IMG/VR virus record: IMGVR_UViG_3300017786_000082
Coordinates: 1 to 30,240 of that record
DNA length: 30,240 nt
Source of the DNA: a virus
Reading direction: 5' to 3' (one strand)
Shown here: positions 24,295 to 30,050 of the stretch, in pieces
How the letters are laid out: each line of letters begins with the position of its first letter
Numbering within the stretch: the stretch's first letter is position 1
The notes under the pieces: model-generated
Database searches by the model: none
The model's input: the letters and a program-made list of their open reading frames with translations, nothing else
Told to the model about the DNA's origin: nothing
Made by a program: the position numbers and the translations under genes

Positions 24295-24978
24295 ATGAAA
24301 CTATCGAATGAAACAATTGGCAGTCTTAAGAACTTTGCCGCAATCAACAGTCAGATTGTTCTTAATCCAGGTAATGTGATTAAGACTATGTCTGAATCTA
24401 AAACTATTTTGTCATCAGCAACAGTTGCTGAAGATATTCCATCTCAGATAGGTATCTATGATCTTCATGAGTTCTTAGGTGCACTCGGCATGTTCGAAGA
24501 TCCTGAGTTAACCTTTGATGATGAGTACAAATCAGTTAAGATCTCACAAGGTCGACAAGCTATTAAGTACTTCTTTTCTGAACCATCTATCTTGACAACA
24601 CCTTCTAAAGATGTTGTTATGCCATCAGTTGATGTATCATTTACATTAACACAAGAAAATATGGCGGCAATTCGCAAAGCAGCCTCTGCTTTAGGTATAA
24701 ATACTGCAGTAATCACTGGTAAACCTGGAGAGAATACAGCTTCAATTGTTGTTACTGATGTTAATGATGCAACATCTAACACATTTGAAATCGAACTAGA
24801 TGGCTGCTCGAGAAGCGAAGAGGGCTTTAAGTTTGTATTCAATATCGCAAACTTTAAGTTTATCAATGGGGACTATGATGTTGCTATCACTAAAAAGCTA
24901 ATTTCACATTTTAAACATACTAAAGAATCAGTAGAATACTGGGTTGCTTTAGAGAAAAACTCATCTTACGGAGATTAA
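24295..24978 (+). CDS. 45: Sliding clamp gp45
   Basis: DNA polymerase processivity clamp, trimeric in T4, loaded by gp44/62; it also acts as the mobile activator of gp55-dependent late promoters. The 227-aa length equals T4 gp45 (228). Typical features are the start MKLSNETIGSLKNFAAINSQ, the turn LGALGMFEDPELTF, and the second-domain strands around FKFVFNIANFKFINGDYDVAIT (quoted in part). It is followed by a small conserved gene and a DsbA-like gene, then the tRNA and the clamp loader, so the replication and late-transcription roles sit together. Confidence 0.92.
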   Translation: MKLSNETIGSLKNFAAINSQIVLNPGNVIKTMSESKTILSSATVAEDIPSQIGIYDLHEFLGALGMFEDPELTFDDEYKSVKISQGRQAIKYFFSEPSILTTPSKDVVMPSVDVSFTLTQENMAAIRKAASALGINTAVITGKPGENTASIVVTDVNDATSNTFEIELDGCSRSEEGFKFVFNIANFKFINGDYDVAITKKLISHFKHTKESVEYWVALEKNSSYGD

Positions 24979-24980
24979 TA

Positions 24981-25226
24981 ATGAGCGAAGAAAATAACGT
25001 AACACCTGAAGCCACAGAGACAGCAGCAGTTCAGCTGGGTCTTAATGATTTGCAGGCCACTATTCAAATTATTGACGTGGCATCAACACGAGGAGCCTTC
25101 CGTGGAGAAGAACTTACATCAGTCGGCGGTGTCCGAGATCGAATCAATGCTTTCCTTGAAGCAAACAAGCCAGCAGAACCTGAAGGCGATGCAGCTGCAG
25201 AACCAGATACTGCTAATGCTGAGTAA
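24981..25226 (+). CDS. Small conserved phage protein, function unknown
   Basis: An 81-aa protein with a conserved middle part (VQLGLNDLQATIQIIDVAST, then RGAFRGEELTSVGGVRDRINAFLEA) flanked by acidic, low-complexity ends (N: EENNVTPEATE; C: AEPEGDAAAEPDTANAE). The pattern is familiar from small proteins near the clamp genes of marine T4-like phages, but no function is known to me. It starts 2 nt after gp45 and its stop overlaps the next gene by 11 nt, which suggests coupled translation and a role near the replisome. Confidence 0.62.
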   Translation: MSEENNVTPEATETAAVQLGLNDLQATIQIIDVASTRGAFRGEELTSVGGVRDRINAFLEANKPAEPEGDAAAEPDTANAE

Positions 25227-25461
25227 CGAAGCAGATCGTAAAAAGGTTCTTGAATGCATGAAAGAAATGTCAAACTCAATGACACGTATTGATGCTGAAC
25301 GGGACTTTCAAAAAGAAGCTGCTAATGCCCTTGCTGATGATGTTGCTATCGATAAGAAGTATATCAATGCACTGGCAAAGATCTATCATAAACAGAATTT
25401 TGCTCAGTTTCAGCAGCAAAAGGAAGAGATTGAAGATCTATACGAATCGATCGTAAAATAA
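25216..25461 (+). CDS. dsbA: DsbA-like double-stranded DNA-binding protein
   Basis: An 81-aa helical protein starting MLSNEADRKKVLECMKEM. Its C-terminal part INALAKIYHKQNFAQFQQQK followed by EEIEDLYESIVK strongly resembles the end of T4 DsbA (LYHKDN...EEVVELYDTVF), and the length is similar (T4: 89 aa). T4 DsbA binds double-stranded DNA and aids late transcription in vitro. The ATG at 25216 lies 11 nt inside the preceding gene; longer readings upstream overlap that gene and are not supported. Nearness to gp45 and the late-transcription theme support the call. Confidence 0.72.
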   Translation: MLSNEADRKKVLECMKEMSNSMTRIDAERDFQKEAANALADDVAIDKKYINALAKIYHKQNFAQFQQQKEEIEDLYESIVK

Positions 25462-25464
25462 ACA

Positions 25465-25484
25465 GTGAGGTGGAAACACCTCAC
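25465..25484 (+). ncRNA. GNRA-capped hairpin before the tRNA
   Basis: Perfect 8-bp stem (GTGAGGTG, 25465-25472, with CACCTCAC, 25477-25484) closed by GAAA. It ends 3 nt before the tRNA 5' end and has no T-tract. It could be a processing signal for the tRNA or a stabiliser of the upstream mRNA's 3' end after tRNA excision; it could also slow polymerase. Confidence 0.5.
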
Positions 25485-25487
25485 TTA

Positions 25488-25564
25488 CAGGGTGTAGCTC
25501 AGTCTGGTAGAGTGCTACACTTGGAATGTAGAAGTCGTTGGTTCGAGTCCAGCCACCCTGACCA
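25488..25564 (+). tRNA. tRNA-Pro(UGG)
   Basis: A complete cloverleaf folds by hand: acceptor CAGGGTG (25488-25494) with CACCCTG (25554-25560), D stem GCTC/GAGT, anticodon stem CTACA/TGTAG, loop CTTGGAA with anticodon TGG (25522-25524), a 5-nt variable region, T arm with TTCGAGT, discriminator A and an encoded CCA (25562-25564). The anticodon reads CCA and, by wobble, CCG proline codons. First base C is normal for bacterial tRNA-Pro. Confidence 0.93.
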
Positions 25565-25573
25565 AATTAGTTA

Positions 25574-25602
25574 TGTACATATCATCCGATATGTGCTATA
25601 AT
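25574..25602 (+). promoter_or_regulatory. TGTACA-type promoter for gp44
   Basis: TGTACA (25574-25579), 17-nt spacer ending TGTGC and TATAAT (25597-25602), placed between the tRNA and gp44, 29 nt before the ATG. The upstream extension is degenerate (TTAGTTA instead of TTAACTG). Confidence 0.78.
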
Positions 25603-25630
25603 GTATTATATTATATTATGGAGTACGTGA

Positions 25631-26569
25631 ATGTCTAATGAATTTCTATGGGTTGAAAAGTATCGCCCATCTAAAATTGACGAATGTGTCTTACCAACCT
25701 CATTGAAAAAAGTATTCAATGAAATGGTTTCGACAGAACAATTGCCAAATATGTTATTTAGTGGTACAGCAGGTGTAGGTAAAACTACAGTTGCTAAAGC
25801 TCTATGTAATGAACTTGGCCTTGATTATATTATAATCAATGGTTCTGAAGAAGGCAACATCGATACACTTCGTGGCAAAATCAAACAGTTTGCTTCTAGT
25901 GTATCGTTACAGGGCGGTTATAAGGTAGTAATTCTGGATGAGGCTGATTACCTTAATCCTCAATCAACCCAACCCGCTTTACGTGGATTCATTGAAGAGT
26001 TCTCAAATAACTGTCGTTTTATTATGACATGTAACTTTAAGAATCGAATCATTGAACCTTTACATTCTCGGTGTTCTGTCTACGAGTTCGCTATACCGAA
26101 TGATCAAAAGCCTGCAATTGCTGGCATGTTCTTCAAGCGACTGATGGATATTCTTACAGCCGAGAATGTGGCGTTCGACAAGGCGGTCTTAGCACAACTT
26201 GTCGAACGTTACTTTCCAGACTGGCGTCGTGTCTTAAATGAATGCCAACGTTATTCCGTCAGTGGATCTATTGATGCTGGTGTCCTAGTCAATCTAGGAG
26301 ACAACAATGTTAAATCACTTATGGAAAAGCTTAAAGGTAAAGACTTTAAAGGCATGCGTCAATGGGTTGTAAACAATATTGATACTGAGCCTCAAGCTAT
26401 CTTTCGTGCTGTTTATGATAAGATGGCTGATCACTTACAACCACAATCTATTCCACAAGTTGTGCTCATACTTGCTGATTACCAATATAAAAACGCATTC
26501 GTCGCAGATCACGAGATGAATGTCGTTGCTTGTATGACTGAGATTATGGCAGGTGCAGAATGGAAGTAG
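25631..26569 (+). CDS. 44: Clamp loader large subunit gp44
   Basis: AAA+ ATPase subunit of the clamp loader that opens gp45 and places it on primer-template junctions. It has the LWVEKYRPSKIDE start, Walker A GTAGVGKT (45-52), Walker B VVILDEAD (99-106), the sensor-1 region FIMTCNFKN and the SRC motif HSRCSVYEF (Ser146, Arg147, Cys148), whose Arg acts in trans on the neighbouring subunit. Length 312 aa (T4: 319). Its stop overlaps the cytidylyltransferase gene. Confidence 0.95.
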   Translation: MSNEFLWVEKYRPSKIDECVLPTSLKKVFNEMVSTEQLPNMLFSGTAGVGKTTVAKALCNELGLDYIIINGSEEGNIDTLRGKIKQFASSVSLQGGYKVVILDEADYLNPQSTQPALRGFIEEFSNNCRFIMTCNFKNRIIEPLHSRCSVYEFAIPNDQKPAIAGMFFKRLMDILTAENVAFDKAVLAQLVERYFPDWRRVLNECQRYSVSGSIDAGVLVNLGDNNVKSLMEKLKGKDFKGMRQWVVNNIDTEPQAIFRAVYDKMADHLQPQSIPQVVLILADYQYKNAFVADHEMNVVACMTEIMAGAEWK

Positions 26570-26964
26570 TAGGTATCACCGCAGGTGCGTTCGATCTATT
26601 TCATGCTGGTCATGTGTTAATGCTTAAAGATGCAAGTAATCAATGTGATCACTTAATTGTTGCACTTCAAACAGATCCAAGCATAGATCGCAAAGAAAAG
26701 AATAAACCTGTTCAGTCAATGTATGAACGTTTTGTTCAAGTTGATGCTTGTAAGTATGTCGACGAGATTATACCTTATGAGACTGAAGATGATCTATATG
26801 CTTTAATTATGAATAATAATATAGATCTTCGTATTATTGGTAATGAATATCGTAATGAAGATTTTACCGCACGAGAAGTTGGACTTGAAATATACTACAA
26901 CGCGCGTAACCATCAATGGTCTACTACCGAACTGCGTGAAAGGATACTCAATGAATCCGTTTGA
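26560..26964 (+). CDS. Cytidylyltransferase-like nucleotidyltransferase
   Basis: A 134-aa member of the TagD / RfaE-C / PCT nucleotidyltransferase superfamily, which couples CTP (or another NTP) to a phosphorylated alcohol or sugar. The family's FDLFHAGHVLML with HxGH (His15, His18) is complete, a DRKEKNKPVQ-type loop follows, and the C-terminal WSTTELRERI (about 120-130) corresponds to the STTxLRxR signature (quoted in part). It overlaps gp44 by 10 nt and gp62 by 14 nt, so it is wedged between the two clamp-loader genes with tight coupling. Substrate unknown; glycerol-3-phosphate or a heptose/sugar phosphate are possibilities. Confidence 0.82.
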   Translation: MEVVGITAGAFDLFHAGHVLMLKDASNQCDHLIVALQTDPSIDRKEKNKPVQSMYERFVQVDACKYVDEIIPYETEDDLYALIMNNNIDLRIIGNEYRNEDFTAREVGLEIYYNARNHQWSTTELRERILNESV

Positions 26965-27328
26965 ATACCTTAATGCTATCAATACTACAAAGAAAGATAT
27001 AATGGTTGATGACTTGTCTGAGAAATCATACAATGCATTCATGGTAAACCGCTCTCTTTCTTACTTCCATGATACGATTCTACTTGCTAATGAGATGAAT
27101 AGATATCACCACCTAGATAATAAACTCCAATTTTCTTTTTTGATAAATACTGTTAGAAAGAGGAAACGTTTTAGCAAATGGGCTAAACCGGCAAATCTTA
27201 ATAACATTGAAGTTGTTAAAGAATATTATGGCTATAGCAATGAAAAAGCACGCCAAGTTTTGACAATATTATCAAAAGAACAAATTGAAGAATTAAGGAT
27301 GAAGGTGTATAAAGGTGGAAGAAAGTAA
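26951..27328 (+). CDS. 62: Clamp loader small subunit gp62
   Basis: Small subunit of the clamp loader (one copy with four gp44 in T4). The 125-aa product begins MNPFEYLNAINTTKKDIM, contains LSEKSYNAFMVNRSLSYFHDTILLANEMNRYHHLDNKLQFSFLIN and ends with EVVKEYYGYSNEKARQVLTILSKEQI (quoted in part), as in other marine gp62 proteins; T4 gp62 has 187 aa. The start is ATG 26951 with AAAGGA at 26937-26942; an upstream in-frame ATG lies in the cytidylyltransferase and has no such site. It sits between gp44 and RegA, as in T4. Confidence 0.85.
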   Translation: MNPFEYLNAINTTKKDIMVDDLSEKSYNAFMVNRSLSYFHDTILLANEMNRYHHLDNKLQFSFLINTVRKRKRFSKWAKPANLNNIEVVKEYYGYSNEKARQVLTILSKEQIEELRMKVYKGGRK

Positions 27329-27722
27329 ACCAATTGAGTGGACACCAGCGATCATGCTGGAAGTTACCCTCAACGAACCAGATGATTTTCTAAAAGTAAG
27401 AGAAACTCTAACTAGAATTGGTGTGGCATCACGCCATGACAACAAGCTATTTCAGTCTTGTCATATTCTACATAAGCAAGGACGATACTTTATTGTCCAC
27501 TTTAAAGAGCTATTCCTGTTAGATGGTAAACCTTCTAATCTATTAGAGAATGATATTCAGCGACGTAATACTATTGCAACATTGCTCAGTGATTGGGGAC
27601 TAGTAGAGTTTTCTCAAAAAGAAGCATTGCAAAAGGCACCGCTGAGACAGATCAAAGTTGTATCTTATAAAGAAAAGGCAAAGTGGGAACTATGCCCTAA
27701 ATACAACATTGGCAATAAATAA
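27315..27722 (+). CDS. regA: Translational repressor RegA
   Basis: RNA-binding repressor that binds near ribosome-binding sites of early phage mRNAs. From residue 14 the protein aligns by eye with T4 RegA: MLEVTLNEPDDFLKVRETLTRIGVAS, LFQSCHILHKQGRYFIVHFKE, RRNTIATLLSDWGLVE and the C-terminal WELCPKYNIGN (quoted in part). At 135 aa it is slightly longer than T4 (122). The start is a GTG at 27315, preceded by GAAGG at 27301-27305, within the end of gp62; the ATG at 27354 would match the T4 start but has a poor ribosome-binding site. T4 regA also lies after gene 62. Confidence 0.9.
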   Translation: MEESKPIEWTPAIMLEVTLNEPDDFLKVRETLTRIGVASRHDNKLFQSCHILHKQGRYFIVHFKELFLLDGKPSNLLENDIQRRNTIATLLSDWGLVEFSQKEALQKAPLRQIKVVSYKEKAKWELCPKYNIGNK

Positions 27723-27736
27723 TTCAAATAAACGAA

Positions 27737-27773
27737 ATTAACTGTGTACATCCTTATTCATTTATGGTATAAT
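27737..27773 (+). promoter_or_regulatory. TGTACA-type promoter for the accessory block
   Basis: GAAATTAACTG runs into TGTACA (27745-27750), 17-nt spacer with TG before the -10, TATAAT (27768-27773), 33 nt before the HAD-family gene. The 5' part is the same as in the copy at 22594. Confidence 0.84.
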
Positions 27774-27805
27774 AGCACTATAATGAAAAAAAAGGAGAGA
27801 TTTAT

Positions 27806-28390
27806 ATGATGAAAGAAAAAGTAATACTTACTTACTGTGATGGAGTCTTAGTTGACTGGGTTCATGGTTTTACCAAATGGATGGATAGCTTAGGATATAA
27901 GCGAGCATCCCCTGATATTGTATCTTATGATATGGAAATAATGTTTGGTATAGATCGCGGAGAATGTAAAAAACTTGTAAAGCATTTTAATACTAGTGCT
28001 GACATGAGATTTCTTTCCCCACTGCGAGATTCAATTAAATATGTACGTAAACTACATGAAGAACATGGATATGTTTTCCGCTGTATTACAAGCTTAAGCC
28101 TTAATCCGGCCGCAGCTGAATTGCGAAAACAAAATTTAGAACTTCTATTCGGACCTACTGCGTTCGAGGAAATAGTATGTTTAGATACTGGTGCAGATAA
28201 AGACGACGCACTAGAACAATATAGAAGTAGCGGATGCTACTGGATAGAAGATAAACCAGAAAACGCTGATTTAGGTTTGCGCATTGGTTTAAACAGTTTG
28301 CTAATTGCACACGGATTTAATGCTGACTATAAGGGATTATGTCCACGTGTAAAAAACTGGAAAGAAATTTATAACATTATTACAGGATAA
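27806..28390 (+). CDS. HAD-superfamily (5'-nucleotidase-like) protein with altered nucleophile
   Basis: A 194-aa protein of the phage 5'(3')-deoxyribonucleotidase-like HAD group. Motif I is normally DxDGVLxD, and here it reads YCDGVLVDW: residue 10 is Tyr where the nucleophilic Asp belongs, while Asp12 (general acid) and Asp17 remain. Motif II Thr/Ser is in CITSLS, and the acidic motif IV is WIEDKPENADLG. A helical cap lies between motif I and II. The codon is TAC, one base from the Asp codon GAC. The product may be catalytically dead, or use the remaining site for binding. AAGGAG precedes ATG 27806. Confidence 0.78.
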   Translation: MMKEKVILTYCDGVLVDWVHGFTKWMDSLGYKRASPDIVSYDMEIMFGIDRGECKKLVKHFNTSADMRFLSPLRDSIKYVRKLHEEHGYVFRCITSLSLNPAAAELRKQNLELLFGPTAFEEIVCLDTGADKDDALEQYRSSGCYWIEDKPENADLGLRIGLNSLLIAHGFNADYKGLCPRVKNWKEIYNIITG

Positions 28391-28393
28391 ATC

Positions 28394-28681
28394 ATGAGTG
28401 ATATTAAAATCGTCCGTATATCTACTGGCGAAGAACTACTATGCACCGTTGACTCAAGTAACAAGGATCATTTGACTCTATCAGATGTTGCTATCTTGAT
28501 TCCAACAGAAGCTAACTCCCTTGGACTTGCGCCGTTTATGGCATATTCAGATGCTAAGGATGGAATGGAAATTCCACGAAGCTATGTTATGTTTATGGTA
28601 GATCCAGTAGAAACGCTTAAGAAGCAGTATCAAACAATGTTTTCGAAAATCATTACAAATGAATCGAAATTGATTATCTAA
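28394..28681 (+). CDS. Second small protein with Sm-like pattern
   Basis: A 95-aa protein beginning MSDIKIVRISTGEELLCTVD, followed by strand-like segments HLTLSDVAILIPTE and LGLAPFMAYSDA and a C-terminal helix VETLKKQYQTMFSK. Short proteins with this K(I/V)xxxxxGEE(L/I) start are common in marine T4-like phages and recall Sm/Hfq-like barrels, but I cannot prove the fold. It resembles the N-terminal part of the protein at 14925-15323. It follows the HAD gene by 3 nt. Confidence 0.6.
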   Translation: MSDIKIVRISTGEELLCTVDSSNKDHLTLSDVAILIPTEANSLGLAPFMAYSDAKDGMEIPRSYVMFMVDPVETLKKQYQTMFSKIITNESKLII

Positions 28682-28685
28682 AATG

Positions 28686-28693
28686 TATAAATA
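28686..28693 (+). promoter_or_regulatory. T4-type late promoter before hsp20
   Basis: TATAAATA directly after the preceding stop, 60 nt upstream of the hsp20 ATG, giving a leader of about 54 nt that can fold (next entry). Confidence 0.76.
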
Positions 28694-28698
28694 ACCTT

Positions 28699-28747
28699 GG
28701 AACGCAGAGTATCTGGTTCCTTTAAAATATCTTGCTTGCAAAAGGAG
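28699..28747 (+). promoter_or_regulatory. hsp20 leader with alternative hairpins (thermometer-like)
   Basis: TTCCTTT (28717-28723) is complementary to AAAGGAG (28741-28747, the hsp20 Shine-Dalgarno; six Watson-Crick pairs and one G-U, 17-nt loop). The same TTCC is also part of GTTCC (28716-28720), which can pair with GGAAC (28699-28703). A weak hairpin over the ribosome-binding site of a small heat-shock gene is the layout of an RNA thermometer; this is an inference. Confidence 0.42.
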
Positions 28748-28753
28748 AAAATT

Positions 28754-29233
28754 ATGACAGGCAAATTTAACACTACACTATTCCCTTCATCCGCTTTCGT
28801 TGGATTTGATCATCTACTAAAAGAACTGGATCATGTTACCAAACATGCCCACGATCACTATCCGCCCCATAATATTCTAAAGACTGGTGAATCCGACTAC
28901 CTCATTGAATTAGCGGTAGCAGGTTTCAGTAAAGATGGTATTAACATCGAAATGCATGAAAGGACTCTCACTATCACAGGTGAGCATGTGAAAAAAGGTC
29001 GCGAATACGTTCACCGTGGTATTTCCACGAAGAAGTTCAAACGTACCTTTAGGCTGTCTGAACACGTGCAAGTGCACGGAGCTGACATCATCGATGGTAT
29101 CTTAGCAATTGAATTGAAGGTTATCATTCCTGAAGATCAGCGTCCTCGTAAAATTAATATTGGAAAAAACGAGGAATCTACCAATGACACAACTAATACT
29201 AACACAAGCGAATTTCTTACAGAACGCAATTAG
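28754..29233 (+). CDS. hsp20: Small heat-shock protein Hsp20
   Basis: ATP-independent chaperone of the alpha-crystallin family (159 aa). The alpha-crystallin domain runs from about residue 38 to 130: YLIELAVAGFSKDGINIEMHERTLTITGEH, HRGISTKKFKRTFRLSEHV, and the closing ADIIDGILAIELKVIIPE (quoted in part). A C-terminal I-x-I anchor KINIGK follows, then a polar tail. Hsp20 genes are common in marine T4-like phages and are thought to help capsid or scaffold folding; the late promoter in front fits that. AAAGGAG precedes ATG 28754. The tail overlaps the next gene by 50 nt. Confidence 0.92.
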   Translation: MTGKFNTTLFPSSAFVGFDHLLKELDHVTKHAHDHYPPHNILKTGESDYLIELAVAGFSKDGINIEMHERTLTITGEHVKKGREYVHRGISTKKFKRTFRLSEHVQVHGADIIDGILAIELKVIIPEDQRPRKINIGKNEESTNDTTNTNTSEFLTERN

Positions 29234-29414
29234 AGCTCTGTTTGAACTATTTAAAGATCTGAACACAGCACGCAAGGATACGTCAGAAGCAAGGAAAACT
29301 ATTAAGGAGCTTAATAAGCTAACTGATAAAGATCTTGCAGATATCGGCCTATGTCGTGGAGACATCTGGAACGTTGCTCATAATAAGACTGACGATTTAC
29401 GGAGACGTTTCTAA
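29184..29414 (+). CDS. DUF1127 (YjiS-like) small protein
   Basis: A 76-aa basic helical protein. The C-terminal part TIKELNKLTDKDLADIGLCRGDIWNVAH is the DUF1127 signature (eL.kLsDreLaDIGlsRsdI). DUF1127 proteins are mainly bacterial, abundant in Alphaproteobacteria, where some bind RNA. GAGGAA at 29171-29176 supports ATG 29184; a TTG at 29160 would add eight residues and is less likely. The start lies in the hsp20 tail and the stop overlaps the next ATG (TAATG). Confidence 0.75.
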   Translation: MTQLILTQANFLQNAIRALFELFKDLNTARKDTSEARKTIKELNKLTDKDLADIGLCRGDIWNVAHNKTDDLRRRF

Positions 29415-29584
29415 TGACTGAAGCAGTAATGAAATATGCCTTTGCACCAGTGGGTGGACTCTTTAGTGGATTCAATAGCTTCTTCCTATCCGTAGGAAAA
29501 GCACGAGCTGCATCTGAGCTTTCTAGAATGGGTTACCATGAAGAAGCAAAGTATCTAATGCTGACTGATACGAAAGACTTGTAA
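29414..29584 (+). CDS. Small DUF1127-like companion protein
   Basis: A 56-aa protein: MTEAVMKYAFAPVGGLFSGF then NSFFLSVGKARAASELSRMG and YHEEAKYLMLTDTKDL. The middle (ARAASELSRMGYHEEAKYLM) looks like the N-terminal half of DUF1127-type proteins, which often occur as adjacent pairs in alphaproteobacteria. The ATG overlaps the preceding stop by one base, so they are translationally coupled. An intrinsic terminator follows, ending the hsp20 transcript. Function unknown. Confidence 0.62.
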   Translation: MTEAVMKYAFAPVGGLFSGFNSFFLSVGKARAASELSRMGYHEEAKYLMLTDTKDL

Positions 29585-29606
29585 GTCATAAAAAACAAAA
29601 AGTATA

Positions 29607-29641
29607 ATGTGGGGGCTTATATAGGTCCCCTCATTTTTTTA
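29607..29641 (+). terminator. Intrinsic terminator after the DUF1127 pair
   Basis: ATGTGGGG (29607-29614) pairs with CCCCTCAT (29627-29634) with one T-T mismatch, followed by TTTTTT to 29640. It separates the hsp20 transcript from the secreted-protein gene. Confidence 0.78.
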
Positions 29642-29659
29642 AACAAAAAGGAATAAAAA

Positions 29660-29998
29660 ATGAAACATGTAATTTTAGCAGCTGCTGCGGCTGTAACTTT
29701 TGCAGGTGCTGCTGCAGCCGAAGGTTGGGAACGTCCAGCTGTAATCGGCAAAACTGAGTATAATGTAACAACTGAGAAATGGGCATATGATGCTGGTGTA
29801 AAAGTTGATATGCTTGGTGTAATGGTAACACCTAAAGTAAAAGGTGCATATTCAAGTGCTTCAAGCTTTGACTTTGTTGGATCAGAAGTAAACGCTTCTT
29901 ATTCAGTAAACGGTATGGCAACTGCATATGTGACAGTTACTGCTGATAATGACTGGAAATATAAAGATACGACAGTAGGCGTAAGCTTTAGTTTTTAA
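29660..29998 (+). CDS. Small secreted protein, beta-rich, with outer-membrane-like C-terminus
   Basis: A 112-aa protein with a textbook Sec signal peptide: MKHVILAAAAAVTFAGAAAA, predicted cut before EGWERP (after residue 20). The mature part (about 92 aa) is a run of amphipathic strands (WAYDAGVKVDMLG, VMVTPKVKGAYSSAS, VNASYSVNGMATAYVTVTA, TVGVSFSF) and ends in Phe, the mark recognised by the BAM machinery of outer-membrane barrels. It resembles the final strands of bacterial OMPs but is too short for a full eight-stranded barrel. No late promoter is seen; AAAAGGAA precedes the ATG. A phage-encoded surface or superinfection-exclusion protein is one idea. Confidence 0.65.
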   Translation: MKHVILAAAAAVTFAGAAAAEGWERPAVIGKTEYNVTTEKWAYDAGVKVDMLGVMVTPKVKGAYSSASSFDFVGSEVNASYSVNGMATAYVTVTADNDWKYKDTTVGVSFSF

Positions 29999-30006
29999 CA
30001 CTGTAA

Positions 30007-30045
30007 GACTCCCTTGTATAAATAAAACATACGTACAAGGGAGTC
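30007..30045 (+). promoter_or_regulatory. SD-sequestering hairpin wrapped around a late promoter
   Basis: A perfect 12-bp inverted repeat: 30007-30018 (GACTCCCTTGTA) with 30034-30045 (TACAAGGGAGTC), 15-nt loop. The right arm contains the Shine-Dalgarno AAGGGAG of the next gene. No T-tract follows. The late promoter TATAAATA (30017-30024) overlaps the left arm end, so late transcripts start after the left arm. Confidence 0.7.
30017..30024 (+). promoter_or_regulatory. T4-type late promoter before the SNase-like gene
   Basis: TATAAATA, 27 nt before the ATG at 30051. Expected start near position 30030, between the two arms of the inverted repeat. Confidence 0.76.
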
Positions 30046-30050
30046 AAACA

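Noticed and set aside
24465-24866. 133-codon - strand frame inside gp45
   Set aside because: Shadow of a confidently identified clamp gene; no family features.
25045-25215. Long upstream reading of the DsbA-like gene
   Set aside because: The region is the better supported 81-aa gene in another frame; the extension has no similarity and no ribosome-binding site.
26837-26950. Upstream in-frame extension of gp62
   Set aside because: It runs through the conserved C-terminus of the cytidylyltransferase; AAAGGA before ATG 26951 and the family start MNPFEYL decide the start.
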